A stretch of DNA of 64,000 nucleotides from JALSNL01 sp036479585 (GTDB lineage: Bacteria > Bacteroidota > Ignavibacteria > Ignavibacteriales > Melioribacteraceae): positions 3,100,001 through 3,164,000 of the forward strand of contig OZ245062.1 of the NCBI GenBank assembly GCA_965224785.1, written 5' to 3'. A program made the position numbers and the translations under genes. Positions 53,211 through 61,474 of this stretch are shown here, piece after piece. Positions within the stretch are counted from its first letter, which is position 1; every line of letters begins with the position of its first letter. The notes below the pieces were generated by a model, which did no database searches, was not told where the DNA came from, and was given only the letters and a program-made list of their open reading frames with translations.

Positions 53211-54824
53211 ATGAGAAAAATTTACTTATTCATATTGGTTTTATTTTACACCACTAATTTTTACTCACAAAATTCTGTTGAGAAAATTATTGGTAAAGTT
53301 AGTTACATTTCTTCTCAATTTACTTATGTAAGTTTTAATTCAACTAAGGGAATAAATGTTAATGATACTTTATTCACTAATTCAAATAAAGGACTACTAC
53401 CTAAACTGATTGTTAACTCAATGTCTTCTCGTTCGGTTGCGGGAATTATTATTGGAACAAAAATTAAGAAGAGTACTGAAGTAATTGCTTTGGTAAAAGT
53501 TAAACATTCAATACTAGAAGACAGCACTAAAAAGATAAAAAAAAACAATGATGAAATAGTTAATGTAAAAAGAGATGACAAAAAGAAATTTAAGAGTAGT
53601 TTCAAAAAAAGAACGGAGAAAAATATTTCAGGAAGACTTAGTATTTCAGGATACTCAAGTTTATCAAATATTAATAGCTACACAGACTATCAGAATTGGC
53701 GATATTCATTTTCACTAAAGGCGAATAGAATAAACGATTCTAAATTTTCTTTTTCAAATTATGTTGTCTTTAATTATAGAGCTGACAAGTGGCATTTACT
53801 AAATGAAAATTTAAATAAATCATTTAAATTTTATGAACTTGCCGGAAGTTATGACTTTAACAATAGAACCAAGTTAACTTTTGGAAGAAAGATAAATTAT
53901 AAAATATCAAACATTGGAGCTATTGACGGATTACAATTTGAGACTAAAATTAGCGATCTAAATATTGGTGGAGTTGTTGGTTCAAGACCAAACTTTAGTG
54001 ACTATGGATTTAATCTAAAGCTTTTTCAAGCAGGAATGTATGTTAGTAAAAAAGACTCACTTGGAAATGGAATGATGCAAAATACAATTTCATTATTTCA
54101 GCAAATGAATAGTGGAGCTATTGATAGAAGATTTATTTATTTTCAACACAACAACAATATTATTAGAAAAGTAACTTTGTTCTTTTCTTCAGAACTTGAT
54201 TTGTTCAAAAAAGTAAATGGCGAAAATTCTAATTCATTAAGACTAACTAGTTTATATCTTTCTGCAAGATATTCTCCGTTCAGATGGCTATCATTAAGTA
54301 CATCATACGATGCTCGCAAAAATGTAATTTACTATGAAACATTTAAGAATTATGCTTACCGTCTTTTAGATGAAGCACTTAGACAAGGCTTTAGATTTAG
54401 AATTAATTTACGACCAATAAATTATGTGTTCGCTAGTTTATATACCGGATATAGATTTAGAGATAATGACACAAAGCCAACAAGAAATTTCGGAGCATCG
54501 TTAACTCATTCAAGAATTCCATTTTTAAATATTTCTGCCAATGTTAATTATATAAATTTATCCACAAACTATTTGCAAGGTAATATTGCTGGTCTTAGAT
54601 TTAGTAAAGATTTCTTTAACGGAACTCTTACTACTTCAATAAGTTATAGAAATATAAATTATGAATTTATTAATAATTCTAATAACTTATTACAAGATGT
54701 CATTTCAACAGATTTGTCAATTAGAGTTACGAAGATGATTTCTCTGCTGCTAAGTTTTGAAGGTACGTACAAAGAGAAAGAAAGCTATTCAAATATCTAC
54801 TTAAATTTAACTGCTCGTTTTTAG
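53211..54824 (+). CDS. Outer-membrane beta-barrel protein, probable partner of the multihaem cytochromes
   Basis: 537 residues with signal peptide (about 1-20, ending NFYSQ). After a small N-terminal beta domain (about 24-105) and a lysine-rich linker (about 108-140), the remainder is a series of alternating amphipathic strands with aromatic girdle residues, ending in LNLTARF with a C-terminal phenylalanine, the usual signal for barrel insertion. I do not recognise a named porin family. It begins 3 bp after the 43-haem cytochrome stop, so it belongs to the same operon. By analogy with MtrB, PioB and OmbB, it could sheath a cytochrome across the outer membrane (inference). Confidence 0.82.
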   Translation: MRKIYLFILVLFYTTNFYSQNSVEKIIGKVSYISSQFTYVSFNSTKGINVNDTLFTNSNKGLLPKLIVNSMSSRSVAGIIIGTKIKKSTEVIALVKVKHSILEDSTKKIKKNNDEIVNVKRDDKKKFKSSFKKRTEKNISGRLSISGYSSLSNINSYTDYQNWRYSFSLKANRINDSKFSFSNYVVFNYRADKWHLLNENLNKSFKFYELAGSYDFNNRTKLTFGRKINYKISNIGAIDGLQFETKISDLNIGGVVGSRPNFSDYGFNLKLFQAGMYVSKKDSLGNGMMQNTISLFQQMNSGAIDRRFIYFQHNNNIIRKVTLFFSSELDLFKKVNGENSNSLRLTSLYLSARYSPFRWLSLSTSYDARKNVIYYETFKNYAYRLLDEALRQGFRFRINLRPINYVFASLYTGYRFRDNDTKPTRNFGASLTHSRIPFLNISANVNYINLSTNYLQGNIAGLRFSKDFFNGTLTTSISYRNINYEFINNSNNLLQDVISTDLSIRVTKMISLLLSFEGTYKEKESYSNIYLNLTARF

Positions 54825-55030
54825 AAATATATTTCCTACTTATTAACAACTTATTGTCTCATACAACTCAATAATATATATTAAGTAGTGAATTAAGTTC
54901 TACTTTTATTTAGAGTTTTATAAAATTTTCTCCACTAATAGCATAGACAAATAACTTTATAATTTGAGGCTACTGAAACGCTGACATTATAAATTAACTT
55001 ATAGAACTTTTATCGTTTTAATAATATTTT

Positions 55031-55642
55031 ATGGAATTACAACTAATCTTATCATTTACCGGAGCATCTATACTACTTACACTAATGCCTGGACCGGACA
55101 ATATATTTGTACTAACTGAGAGTTTGACTAAAGGACATAAAAATGGAATAACAATTTCTATTGGACTTTGTTTAGGTGTTTTAGTTCACACTCTTGCTGC
55201 TGCTACAGGGTTATCAATAATTATTCAACAATCTGCTTTAGTGTTTTCTATAATAAAATATTTAGGTGCTGCCTATTTATTTTATTTAGCTTATGTATCA
55301 ATTAAGGAAAAGAAACCGACTTTAGATTTTACTAAGGAAAGTAAAAGTGAAGATTTTAATATGTTACACTTAGTTAGAAAAGGATTTTTTATGAATGTAC
55401 TAAATCCAAAAGTATCATTATTTTTTATTGCTTTCTTACCACAATTTGTAACTACTAATGGATTAAACATTACACTCCAAATGATTATTCTTGGTTTAAT
55501 ATTTATTCTACAAGCAATTGTTATTTTGTCAAGTAGGTTAACTAAGTACGTAAACAATCCAAAGTTTTGGGGAATAGCAAAATGGAGCAAGGTAAGTGTT
55601 TTATCTATTCTAGGAATCGCATTGGGTTTTTCAAATAAATAG
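55031..55642 (+). CDS. LysE/RhtB-family amino-acid exporter
   Basis: 203 residues, about six membrane helices. It starts LILSFTGASILLTLMPGPDN, then IFVLTESLTKGHKNGITISI and GFFMNVLNPKVSLFFIAFLP, the hallmark sequences of LysE translocators, which export amino acids or their analogues. Around residue 160 the helix before SSRLTKYVNNPKFWG looks about ten residues shorter than usual, so a small in-frame deletion is possible. Single gene, 200 bp after the barrel gene. Confidence 0.88.
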   Translation: MELQLILSFTGASILLTLMPGPDNIFVLTESLTKGHKNGITISIGLCLGVLVHTLAAATGLSIIIQQSALVFSIIKYLGAAYLFYLAYVSIKEKKPTLDFTKESKSEDFNMLHLVRKGFFMNVLNPKVSLFFIAFLPQFVTTNGLNITLQMIILGLIFILQAIVILSSRLTKYVNNPKFWGIAKWSKVSVLSILGIALGFSNK

Positions 55643-55679
55643 ATTTAATTAATGAAACTTCTGAGAAATTAGATGCACA

Positions 55680-55746
55680 GTCATGGTGAGCGGAGTCGAA
55701 CCAGTAAATTGATCCGCTTTCACACTTCGACTCCGCTCAGCGTGAC
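55680..55746. repeat. Inverted repeat with 21-bp arms, GTCA...TGAC ends
   Basis: Arms 55680-55700 (GTCATGGTGAGCGGAGTCGAA) and 55726-55746 pair over 19 of 21 positions. In transcripts it would make a strong hairpin after the LysE gene and may act as a terminator or be a dispersed repeat of the GTCAT type. Confidence 0.75.
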
Positions 55747-55865
55747 AAAGGTTAACCTATTTAATAATTTTTCAGAAGTTTCTAAATATAAATACAAAAA
55801 AAATCAATTGATGTTAAACAATAGTTTTAATAAATAATTTGTAGAAAATTATTTGGGAGTGAACA

Positions 55866-56723
55866 ATGAAAAGTATTTTGTTTGTTATCATTTTGTCCTT
55901 TGGATTTAACTTAAACGCACAACAAGCTTGGACACAGAAAAAAGGCGAAGGTTATTTTCAAATTGGAAGTTCTTTTTTAAGTTATTCAGAGTTGCACAAT
56001 CTTACATCTGACGCGATTGAACTCCCACGACCAATTACAGAGTTAATTATTTCTTCCTATTTGGAATATGGAATTTCAGATAATTTGACTGCTTCTTTTA
56101 TTCTGCCTTTTCACATTGTATCAAGCGGTAATTTAGTTTCTGATTGGAGCAGTTTTTCTCCCGAGCAAGGTGACTTATCTGCTTTAGGAAATATGAACCT
56201 TGGTTTGACTTATAAAGTATCTCAAATAAATAATATTGTAGTATCTTCCAAACTTGCAATTGGAATTAACTCATCAAAATATGAACAGTCAACCGGACTT
56301 AGAACTGGCTACGATGCTTATACAATTTCTTCATCCATATTAGCAGGCCTCGGTACTTCTACTTACTTTGCAAGTGCGGAAACTGGAATAAATTTTTTAA
56401 CGGACGGATATTTACATCGATTTATATTTAATGCTCAAATAGGAAAACATTTTTTACAGAGCAAAAAACTACTGTTTATTTTTAGTGTTCTAACAAGTAC
56501 AGCATTAGGTAGCTCTTCTGCAGATGATATTTTGAAGCTTGATGGAAACTCAAGATTTACCGGACTGTATGTTAATGAAGAATCTTATTACGCTATAAAT
56601 TTAAAGTTAGGATACAACCTTACAAAAGATTGGACAATTTGGTCATCAATAGCCGGAGGAATGGCTAAGAACATTGGACGAAATGCTCTTTATTCTTTAT
56701 CTATTGGATATAATTTAAAATAG
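55866..56723 (+). CDS. Putative outer-membrane beta-barrel protein
   Basis: 285 residues with a signal peptide (about 1-19, ending NLNAQ). Mature region: AWTQKKGEGYFQIGSSFLSY, then alternating strands (LEYGISDNLTASFILPFHIV, GNMNLGLTYKVSQINNIVVS) and LKLGYNLTKDWTIWSSIAGG, ending GYNLK. This is the architecture of small barrels in the phenol-degradation-pathway (MetA-like) or transporter-like group. Function unknown. A GGAG site precedes the ATG. Single gene. Confidence 0.72.
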   Translation: MKSILFVIILSFGFNLNAQQAWTQKKGEGYFQIGSSFLSYSELHNLTSDAIELPRPITELIISSYLEYGISDNLTASFILPFHIVSSGNLVSDWSSFSPEQGDLSALGNMNLGLTYKVSQINNIVVSSKLAIGINSSKYEQSTGLRTGYDAYTISSSILAGLGTSTYFASAETGINFLTDGYLHRFIFNAQIGKHFLQSKKLLFIFSVLTSTALGSSSADDILKLDGNSRFTGLYVNEESYYAINLKLGYNLTKDWTIWSSIAGGMAKNIGRNALYSLSIGYNLK

Positions 56724-56790
56724 GAAACACCTATTAAATAACATTGTTCACTAAATATCCCAAACTGAAATTGGTTTTCGGATTTTAGAA

Positions 56791-56890
56791 TTTGTCATTT
56801 CGAATACGCTTTTTGTGAGAAATGTCATACCCCATATAGTTTGGAGATTTCTCAATCGCTTAAAAAACAAGCTCATTTCGAAATGACAAA
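56791..56890. repeat. GTCAT...ATGAC-ended inverted-repeat element, copy 3
   Basis: TTTGTCATTTCGAA and TTCGAAATGACAAA are perfect 14-bp terminal arms. Inside are GAGAAATGTCAT and GGAGATTTCTC words. It fills most of the gap between the barrel and metallo-hydrolase genes. Confidence 0.8.
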
Positions 56891-56956
56891 ATTTAGTTTC
56901 TGATTTTTCGAAAACCACTTTAGCTTTAGTATAATATGAATCCATAGACTAAAAAT

Positions 56957-57730
56957 ATGAAAATAACTCAAATAAGAAATGCTACAATAGTCATACACAG
57001 TAAGGGCTACAACATACTTGTTGATCCGATGCTCTCTAAAAAAGGAACGAATATTCCTTTTAAACTCTTGACAATAAAACCAAAATTAAATCCGATTGTT
57101 GACTTACCAAATAACGCAAACGAAATATTGAAAAATGTAACTCATTCATTAATTACACATTGTCAAAAAGGTCATTTCGATCATCTTGATAAAAGTGGAG
57201 TAGCTTTTCTAAAATCAAATTACACTCCGGTATATTGTTCCAAAAGAGATTACAGCTACTTAACTAAAAAAGGTTTAGACGTAATTCTTTTACCTAAAAA
57301 TAAACCAACTACTTTTCTTGATGGAACAATTGAACTTACAGAATGTATTCACGGAAGTGGCTGGATTAATAAATTTATGGAACACGGAGTTGGATACTTT
57401 ATCAAATTAAAAGATGAACCAAGTATTTACTTAACCGGAGATACTGTTCTAACTGATTATGTAAAACAATTTGTGATAGACAAACAACCCGATATTGTTA
57501 TCGCTCCGGCTGGTAAAGCTCAATTAGATTTTGGCAAACCTATTTTAATGGGAACAGATGAAATTTTAGAACTTGCAAGTTTGATGCAAGGGAAACTAAT
57601 AGCCAACCATCTTGAAGCTTTAGACCATTGTACAACCACAAGGAAAGATTTAGCACAAATAGCAAAGGAAAAAGGTTTTGGTAATAAGATAATAATTCCT
57701 AAAGATGGAGAAGTTTTAGTGTTGAATTAA
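56957..57730 (+). CDS. MBL-fold metal-dependent hydrolase (UlaG-like)
   Basis: 257 residues. The first strand and loop (IRNATIVIHSKGYNILVDPM) match UlaG-type lactonases. The metal motif is THCQKGHFDHLD (the HxHxDH equivalent, here H-x5-HxDH), followed by a second-site aspartate in LTGDTVL and a terminal ligand in ANHLEALDHC. Family members hydrolyse lactones or phosphodiesters; the substrate is unknown. The gene carries no signal peptide. It is the last apparently native gene before the cassette-like region. Confidence 0.85.
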   Translation: MKITQIRNATIVIHSKGYNILVDPMLSKKGTNIPFKLLTIKPKLNPIVDLPNNANEILKNVTHSLITHCQKGHFDHLDKSGVAFLKSNYTPVYCSKRDYSYLTKKGLDVILLPKNKPTTFLDGTIELTECIHGSGWINKFMEHGVGYFIKLKDEPSIYLTGDTVLTDYVKQFVIDKQPDIVIAPAGKAQLDFGKPILMGTDEILELASLMQGKLIANHLEALDHCTTTRKDLAQIAKEKGFGNKIIIPKDGEVLVLN

Positions 57731-58171
57731 CTTCTACTTTTTTTGTTTTCTATCCTTCCATTTATTTATAATTTGGTTTTGTCTAGCATTTATTTTTCCT
57801 TAAATTTAATTTAAGTTTGTCAGTATTTTATTATTAAAGATGATAAGATACTGTTTATACGAAAATAGACGTAATATATATATATAATTTTACAACATAT
57901 AGACCCGATATATACAATGGGTGTATTAAGATGTTCGTATGTAATTGTTCCGCTTCGCTACACAATTACATACGAACGGGCGGCGGCTGACGCCACTGCT
58001 CTGCATAGTTGTTTCGCTCCGCTTCACAACTACACAGAACAGTAGTTAGAAGCAATATCCCTTTCACAAACCTAACGGTTTGAAAAGGGAGACTGCTCCT
58101 AACCGCCGCCCGTTGGCAGTAATGTGAAAAATCATAGCCTAATTAAAAATTAATCCAGAAAACTAACCTAA
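57731..58171. other. 440-bp gap carrying the structured element at the left end of the cassette array
   Basis: No gene. Its first 200 bp are very AT-rich (TATATATATATA near 57877). The right half contains the GC-rich palindromic element listed separately. No start or tRNA seen. Confidence 0.6.
57934..58114. mobile_element. Structured palindromic element E0 (attC-like or recombination site candidate)
   Basis: A perfect 15-bp hairpin (TTCGTATGTAATTGT, 57934-57948, with its complement at 57962-57976) leads into 12-bp outer arms AACGGGCGGCGG (57975-57986) and CCGCCGCCCGTT (58103-58114). Between them are further stems: TAGTTGT/ACAACTA and a TCCCTTT/AAAGGGA pair. The right end reads CCCGTTGGCA, with GTT where an integron R' box would have it. 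It lies just left of the esterase gene. Confidence 0.55.
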
Positions 58172-59068
58172 ATGAATACTTCAAAACCATTAAATTTTGT
58201 ATTAACGACAGTCCTCGTTCTAGTTTTTAGTAATTCCTCATTTAGCCAAAAATTAGAACCAAAAGAAAGGTCTTTAGAACCTGACCATACGATAACCTCT
58301 AAAGTATTAGAAAAGGAATTTGAATTGTTTATTTCATTTCCAAAAAATTACACAACTAAAGACACAATCAACTATCCAGTTCTATATGTTTTAGATGGAA
58401 AATTTACTTTTCGAGCATTTAAAGGAGCACAGCAATATTTGAGTATTGACGGAACTATTGAAGACGTTATAATTGTTGGAATTAATTCTAATAAAGGTGG
58501 ACAAAATGGTAGATATAATGACTACACGATATCTTCAGATACGATTTTAGATAGAAAAATGGATGATTACTACGGCTTATCAAAAGGGGCTTTCAAATCT
58601 GGAGGTGCTGAAAAGTTTTTAGAAAGTATTAAAACCGAAATCGTTCCATTTGTAGATAAAAATTATAAAACGAATAGCAACAGAGGAATTAGTGGGCATT
58701 CGCTAGGTGGATTATTTACAACGTATTGCTTCCTAAATTCTGATGGTTACTTTACTCGATTCGGAATACACAGTCCTGCACTTTCGTGGAATAATGATGA
58801 ATTATTAAATCAAGCCGTTACAGAATTTAAAAATAAATATGACAATAAAATTGAGTGGGATTTACCACCAACTAAAGTATTTATTTCGGTTGGAGAGTCA
58901 GAAGGTTCTGCTATGGTTCCTGCAGTGCTTAAGTTAAGCGCATACCTTAAAGATTTGAACTCTGACAAGATTGACTTGGAATGGTATATGTTTGAAAATG
59001 AAAAACACTTTTCAGTTATATCAGCAAGTTTAAGTCGTACTTTATCTGTATTGTATGGAAAAGAATAG
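58172..59068 (+). CDS. Secreted alpha/beta-hydrolase (esterase D family)
   Basis: 298 residues with signal peptide (about 1-26, ending NSSFSQ). The alpha/beta-hydrolase fold of the enterochelin-esterase/esterase-D group: YPVLYVLDGKFTFRAFKGAQ, DVIIVGINSN, the nucleophile elbow RGISGHSLGGLFTTYC (Ser in GHSLGG), and a late histidine in ENEKHFSVISAS. Substrates in the family are ferric siderophores or acyl esters. There is no Shine-Dalgarno site (CTAACCTAA before ATG). It lies between element E0 and element E1, as a single-gene cassette. Confidence 0.85.
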   Translation: MNTSKPLNFVLTTVLVLVFSNSSFSQKLEPKERSLEPDHTITSKVLEKEFELFISFPKNYTTKDTINYPVLYVLDGKFTFRAFKGAQQYLSIDGTIEDVIIVGINSNKGGQNGRYNDYTISSDTILDRKMDDYYGLSKGAFKSGGAEKFLESIKTEIVPFVDKNYKTNSNRGISGHSLGGLFTTYCFLNSDGYFTRFGIHSPALSWNNDELLNQAVTEFKNKYDNKIEWDLPPTKVFISVGESEGSAMVPAVLKLSAYLKDLNSDKIDLEWYMFENEKHFSVISASLSRTLSVLYGKE

Positions 59069-59095
59069 ATTTATAATAAAAATATGAAACACTAC

Positions 59096-59226
59096 AGCCA
59101 ACACCGTGTATAATTAATTGCTAGTTCTAGCCTACTTACGAAAATCCTCGCGGATTTTCTATTCGGTTTTTATTTGCTAAATTAGTCGCTAAACCACGCA
59201 ACTAATCATACACAAACACGTTAGCA
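59096..59226. mobile_element. attC-like palindromic element E1
   Basis: 131 bp. Outer boxes AGCCAAC (59096) and GTTAGCA (59220); unpaired spacers ACC and AAACAC; inner boxes GTGTAT (59106) and ATACAC (59208); then ATTAATTGC pairs with GCAACTAAT with one mismatch. The centre has a perfect stem GAAAATCC-TCGC-GGATTTTC (59140-59159). The layout (R''-spacer-L''...L'-spacer-R') is that of integron attC sites, although the 7-bp R boxes deviate from the GTTRRRY consensus in their last bases. Strongly similar to E4. Confidence 0.7.
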
Positions 59227-59287
59227 CCAATTCAAAAAAACACCCAAAACTTAGGAACTAAGCGAATAAATCTAAATAAACATTCAA

Positions 59288-59331
59288 AATATACTTATAA
59301 AAGTTGTATATAAAACTTTTATAAGTATATT
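59288..59331 (+). promoter_or_regulatory. Perfect 18-bp inverted repeat and promoter of the marR gene
   Basis: AATATACTTATAAAAGTT (59288-59305) and its exact complement (59314-59331) flank an 8-bp spacer, ending 6 bp before the marR start. The right arm merges into TATATTTG (59327-59334), a match to the Bacteroidota -7 box TAnnTTTG, and a TTG lies about 20 bp upstream. Likely the MarR autoregulatory operator overlying the promoter, with a near-leaderless transcript. Confidence 0.75.
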
Positions 59332-59337
59332 TGTACA

Positions 59338-59760
59338 ATGAATGATAAATACTCGAAAATCGACACCATAAATCCTCTCTCTTGTTATTCAAATAAAATG
59401 ATGAGATGTAATAGAATAATTGCAAATATATTTCGAAAACATTTGAAAGATTTTGGAATTACAGACAGCCAATTGAGTATTCTATTTTATGTTACAAAAA
59501 GTAAAGAAGTAAATCAAAAAAATATATGTGACTTTTTAGTATCTGAAAAATCTACAACAAATAGAAATATTAACAGATTGTTAGACAAAGGGTATTTATC
59601 AATTGATAAACATTATCTGATAACAACTGAAAATGGGAAAGAATTATTAGAAAGGATAATACCAAGTTGGGAAAATGCAATGGAAGAAGTAAATGAAATA
59701 ATAGGTAAAGATGGTGAAGATGCTCTTAATAAAATTCATTCAAAATTAATTAAATCATAA
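59338..59760 (+). CDS. MarR-family transcriptional regulator
   Basis: 140 residues, normal for MarR. The winged helix is seen in FGITDSQLSILFYVTKSKEV, KNICDFLVSEKSTTNRNINR and the wing LLDKGYLSIDKHYLITTENG. No Shine-Dalgarno site; the ATG is 6 bp after the operator palindrome. The stop overlaps the start of the membrane-protein gene by one base (TAATG), so the pair is a regulator and target unit (inference). MarR proteins sense small phenolic or oxidant ligands; ligand unknown. Confidence 0.9.
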   Translation: MNDKYSKIDTINPLSCYSNKMMRCNRIIANIFRKHLKDFGITDSQLSILFYVTKSKEVNQKNICDFLVSEKSTTNRNINRLLDKGYLSIDKHYLITTENGKELLERIIPSWENAMEEVNEIIGKDGEDALNKIHSKLIKS

Positions 59761-60467
59761 TGTTAGAAATATCATACATATTAGTTTTTATTTCGCTTGT
59801 AATTGGAATATATGTTACAATTCGAAAAGCACTTTTGCAAAGTGGTTCTGCAAAGGTGAACCAATTTACAATTCTATATGTATCAGGAATGATATGTTGG
59901 ATTGTTTATCTCTATTTAATATCTTATAACGGATATATTTACGATAAATCTATGCCACCGAGATTTCCGATTTTTGTATTCATACCTGCAATTATTTTTA
60001 TGCTTTACTTTTTTTACACAAGAAAAAATAGTAAATTATTTGAATATATACCTAACTCGTGGGCAATATACTATCAAAGTTTCAGAATAATAATGGAAGT
60101 AATTATACTTATGACATTTCAGTCTGAACTAATACCAATTCAAGCAACATTTCAAGGATATAATTTTGAAATACTATTTGCACTTACTGCCCCAATTATT
60201 GGTTACTTCACATTCGTCAAGCCAATTTTCTCTAAACGAATTGCTATTATTTGGAATATTATAGGCATTTTGTTTTTGTTTGTTGTTGTTGGTATTATGG
60301 TGTCTTCATATTTTCTTCCCGAAATGTGGGGAAGTGAAAATGAATTAATAGATATTAGATTTACTCAATTTCCATTAATTTTACTTCCAGCATTTATGGT
60401 TCCATCCGCAATTTTTGTGCATATCTTCTCAATAATGCAAATAAGAAAAGGTGCTAACAAAGTGTAA
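59760..60467 (+). CDS. Seven-helix integral membrane protein, function unknown
   Basis: 235 residues with about seven hydrophobic segments (for example ISYILVFISLVIGIYVTIRK, FTILYVSGMICWIVYLYLIS, FVFIPAIIFMLYFFYTRK, IAIIWNIIGILFLFVVVGIM, FPLILLPAFMVPSAIFVHIF). I do not recognise a family; it resembles uncharacterised inner-membrane proteins seen beside MarR genes. The last codons (GCT AAC AAA GTG TAA) lie inside element E2, so the gene's end is part of the palindrome, as happens in integron cassettes. Confidence 0.75.
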   Translation: MLEISYILVFISLVIGIYVTIRKALLQSGSAKVNQFTILYVSGMICWIVYLYLISYNGYIYDKSMPPRFPIFVFIPAIIFMLYFFYTRKNSKLFEYIPNSWAIYYQSFRIIMEVIILMTFQSELIPIQATFQGYNFEILFALTAPIIGYFTFVKPIFSKRIAIIWNIIGILFLFVVVGIMVSSYFLPEMWGSENELIDIRFTQFPLILLPAFMVPSAIFVHIFSIMQIRKGANKV

Positions 60468-60639
60468 AAATAATAAGGGTTTTAGTGCTAAATTCAAAGT
60501 TTAGTGCATTTTACAAAGTCCGCAAAATTTACAATTTTGCGTGTCTATAAAATAAAGAAAAAATTGTAAATTTGGCTAAGTGATAAATCGAAAGTTCAGT
60601 CCTTCGAAATCCCTTACTATTCTTACACAAACGTTAGCA
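60452..60639. mobile_element. attC-like palindromic element E2
   Basis: 188 bp. R boxes TGCTAAC (60452) and GTTAGCA (60633) are perfect complements; spacers AAA and AAAC are unpaired; L boxes GTGTAA (60462) and TTACAC (60623) are perfect complements. The interior has AAATTTACAA/TTGTAAATTT-type stems. This is the cleanest attC-like geometry in the window, and the upstream gene's stop codon lies within it. Confidence 0.75.
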
Positions 60640-60664
60640 TTCATTAAGACCAACCAATAAACCA

Positions 60665-61396
60665 ATGATAAAATTCTTTAGAAAAATTCGCCAAAACTTG
60701 CTTATGGAAAACAAAACTGGGAAGTATTTCAAATATGCAGTTGGAGAAATATTACTTGTGATTATTGGAATAATTATAGCATTACAAATAAACAATTGGA
60801 ATGAAGAACGGAAGAAACAAAATCTTAAAAATGAATACTTGATATCATTAGAAAATGATTACAGAAAAGACACTTTACTTTTAAATGAAAGAATTAATCA
60901 AAACAAAAAACGCCTTGAAGTTTTAAATCAAAGTTTTGACGAAATAGAAAACACCATTTTTACTGGACCAGAAGAGGTCATTTCACTATTCAAAAATAAA
61001 TTTGGAAACGGACTAAGAGTGATTAACACTTACAATACAAATAGCTTTAATTTACTAATCTCTAGCGGTCACGTAGATTTATTAGACAAACAGATTCGAG
61101 AATCCATAATGGAACTAAATAGACTTCAAGTTTTTGAAAATGAAGTTTCATCGAGTAATCGGGAATATTTTTTAGAATTTATGTCAAACTACTTCTTTAA
61201 ATATCCTTTTGAATTTCCAAATAAATCACTTAACAAGGTTTTATGGGAAGGATTAGAAACTAATGAACTACCAAAAGATTTAATGACATATTTTGCCCAA
61301 GAAAGATATACTATAGAAAGGTATTTAGAACTTAGCGAAGACGTTTTCCTTCAGACCAAATTAGTGTTAAACCTTTTAGAAGATTGTAAAAATTAA
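60665..61396 (+). CDS. DUF6090 family protein, copy 1
   Basis: 243 residues. The family signature is N-terminal: MIKFFRKIRQNLLMENKTGK, then YFKYAVGEILLVIIGIIIAL, QINNWNE, one membrane helix at about residues 26-43 with the rest an acidic helical soluble domain (ERKKQNLKNEYLISLENDYR). The function of DUF6090 is unknown; the family is expanded in Flavobacteria. No Shine-Dalgarno site. It is flanked by E2 and the half element E3, and its first 32 bp match the second copy at 61475 exactly, after which the genes diverge. Confidence 0.85.
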   Translation: MIKFFRKIRQNLLMENKTGKYFKYAVGEILLVIIGIIIALQINNWNEERKKQNLKNEYLISLENDYRKDTLLLNERINQNKKRLEVLNQSFDEIENTIFTGPEEVISLFKNKFGNGLRVINTYNTNSFNLLISSGHVDLLDKQIRESIMELNRLQVFENEVSSSNREYFLEFMSNYFFKYPFEFPNKSLNKVLWEGLETNELPKDLMTYFAQERYTIERYLELSEDVFLQTKLVLNLLEDCKN

Positions 61397-61424
61397 TAAT
61401 CTTCTAGAAATAAAAATAACGAAA

Positions 61425-61468
61425 TGCTAACAACGTGTATAATTAATTGCTAGTTATAGCCTACGTGG
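61425..61468. mobile_element. Left half of an attC-like element (E3), truncated
   Basis: TGCTAAC (61425), spacer AAC, GTGTAT (61435) and ATTAATTGC (61442) repeat the left arm of E1; TAGTT-ATAGCCTAC follows as in E1, then the sequence runs directly into the next gene. The complementary right half is missing, so a deletion probably fused the arm to the second DUF6090 gene. Confidence 0.7.
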
Positions 61469-61474
61469 AAAATA

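Noticed and set aside
57934..58114. E0 as a group II intron or tRNA-like RNA
   Set aside because: No domain V signature, no reverse transcriptase and no cloverleaf; too small.
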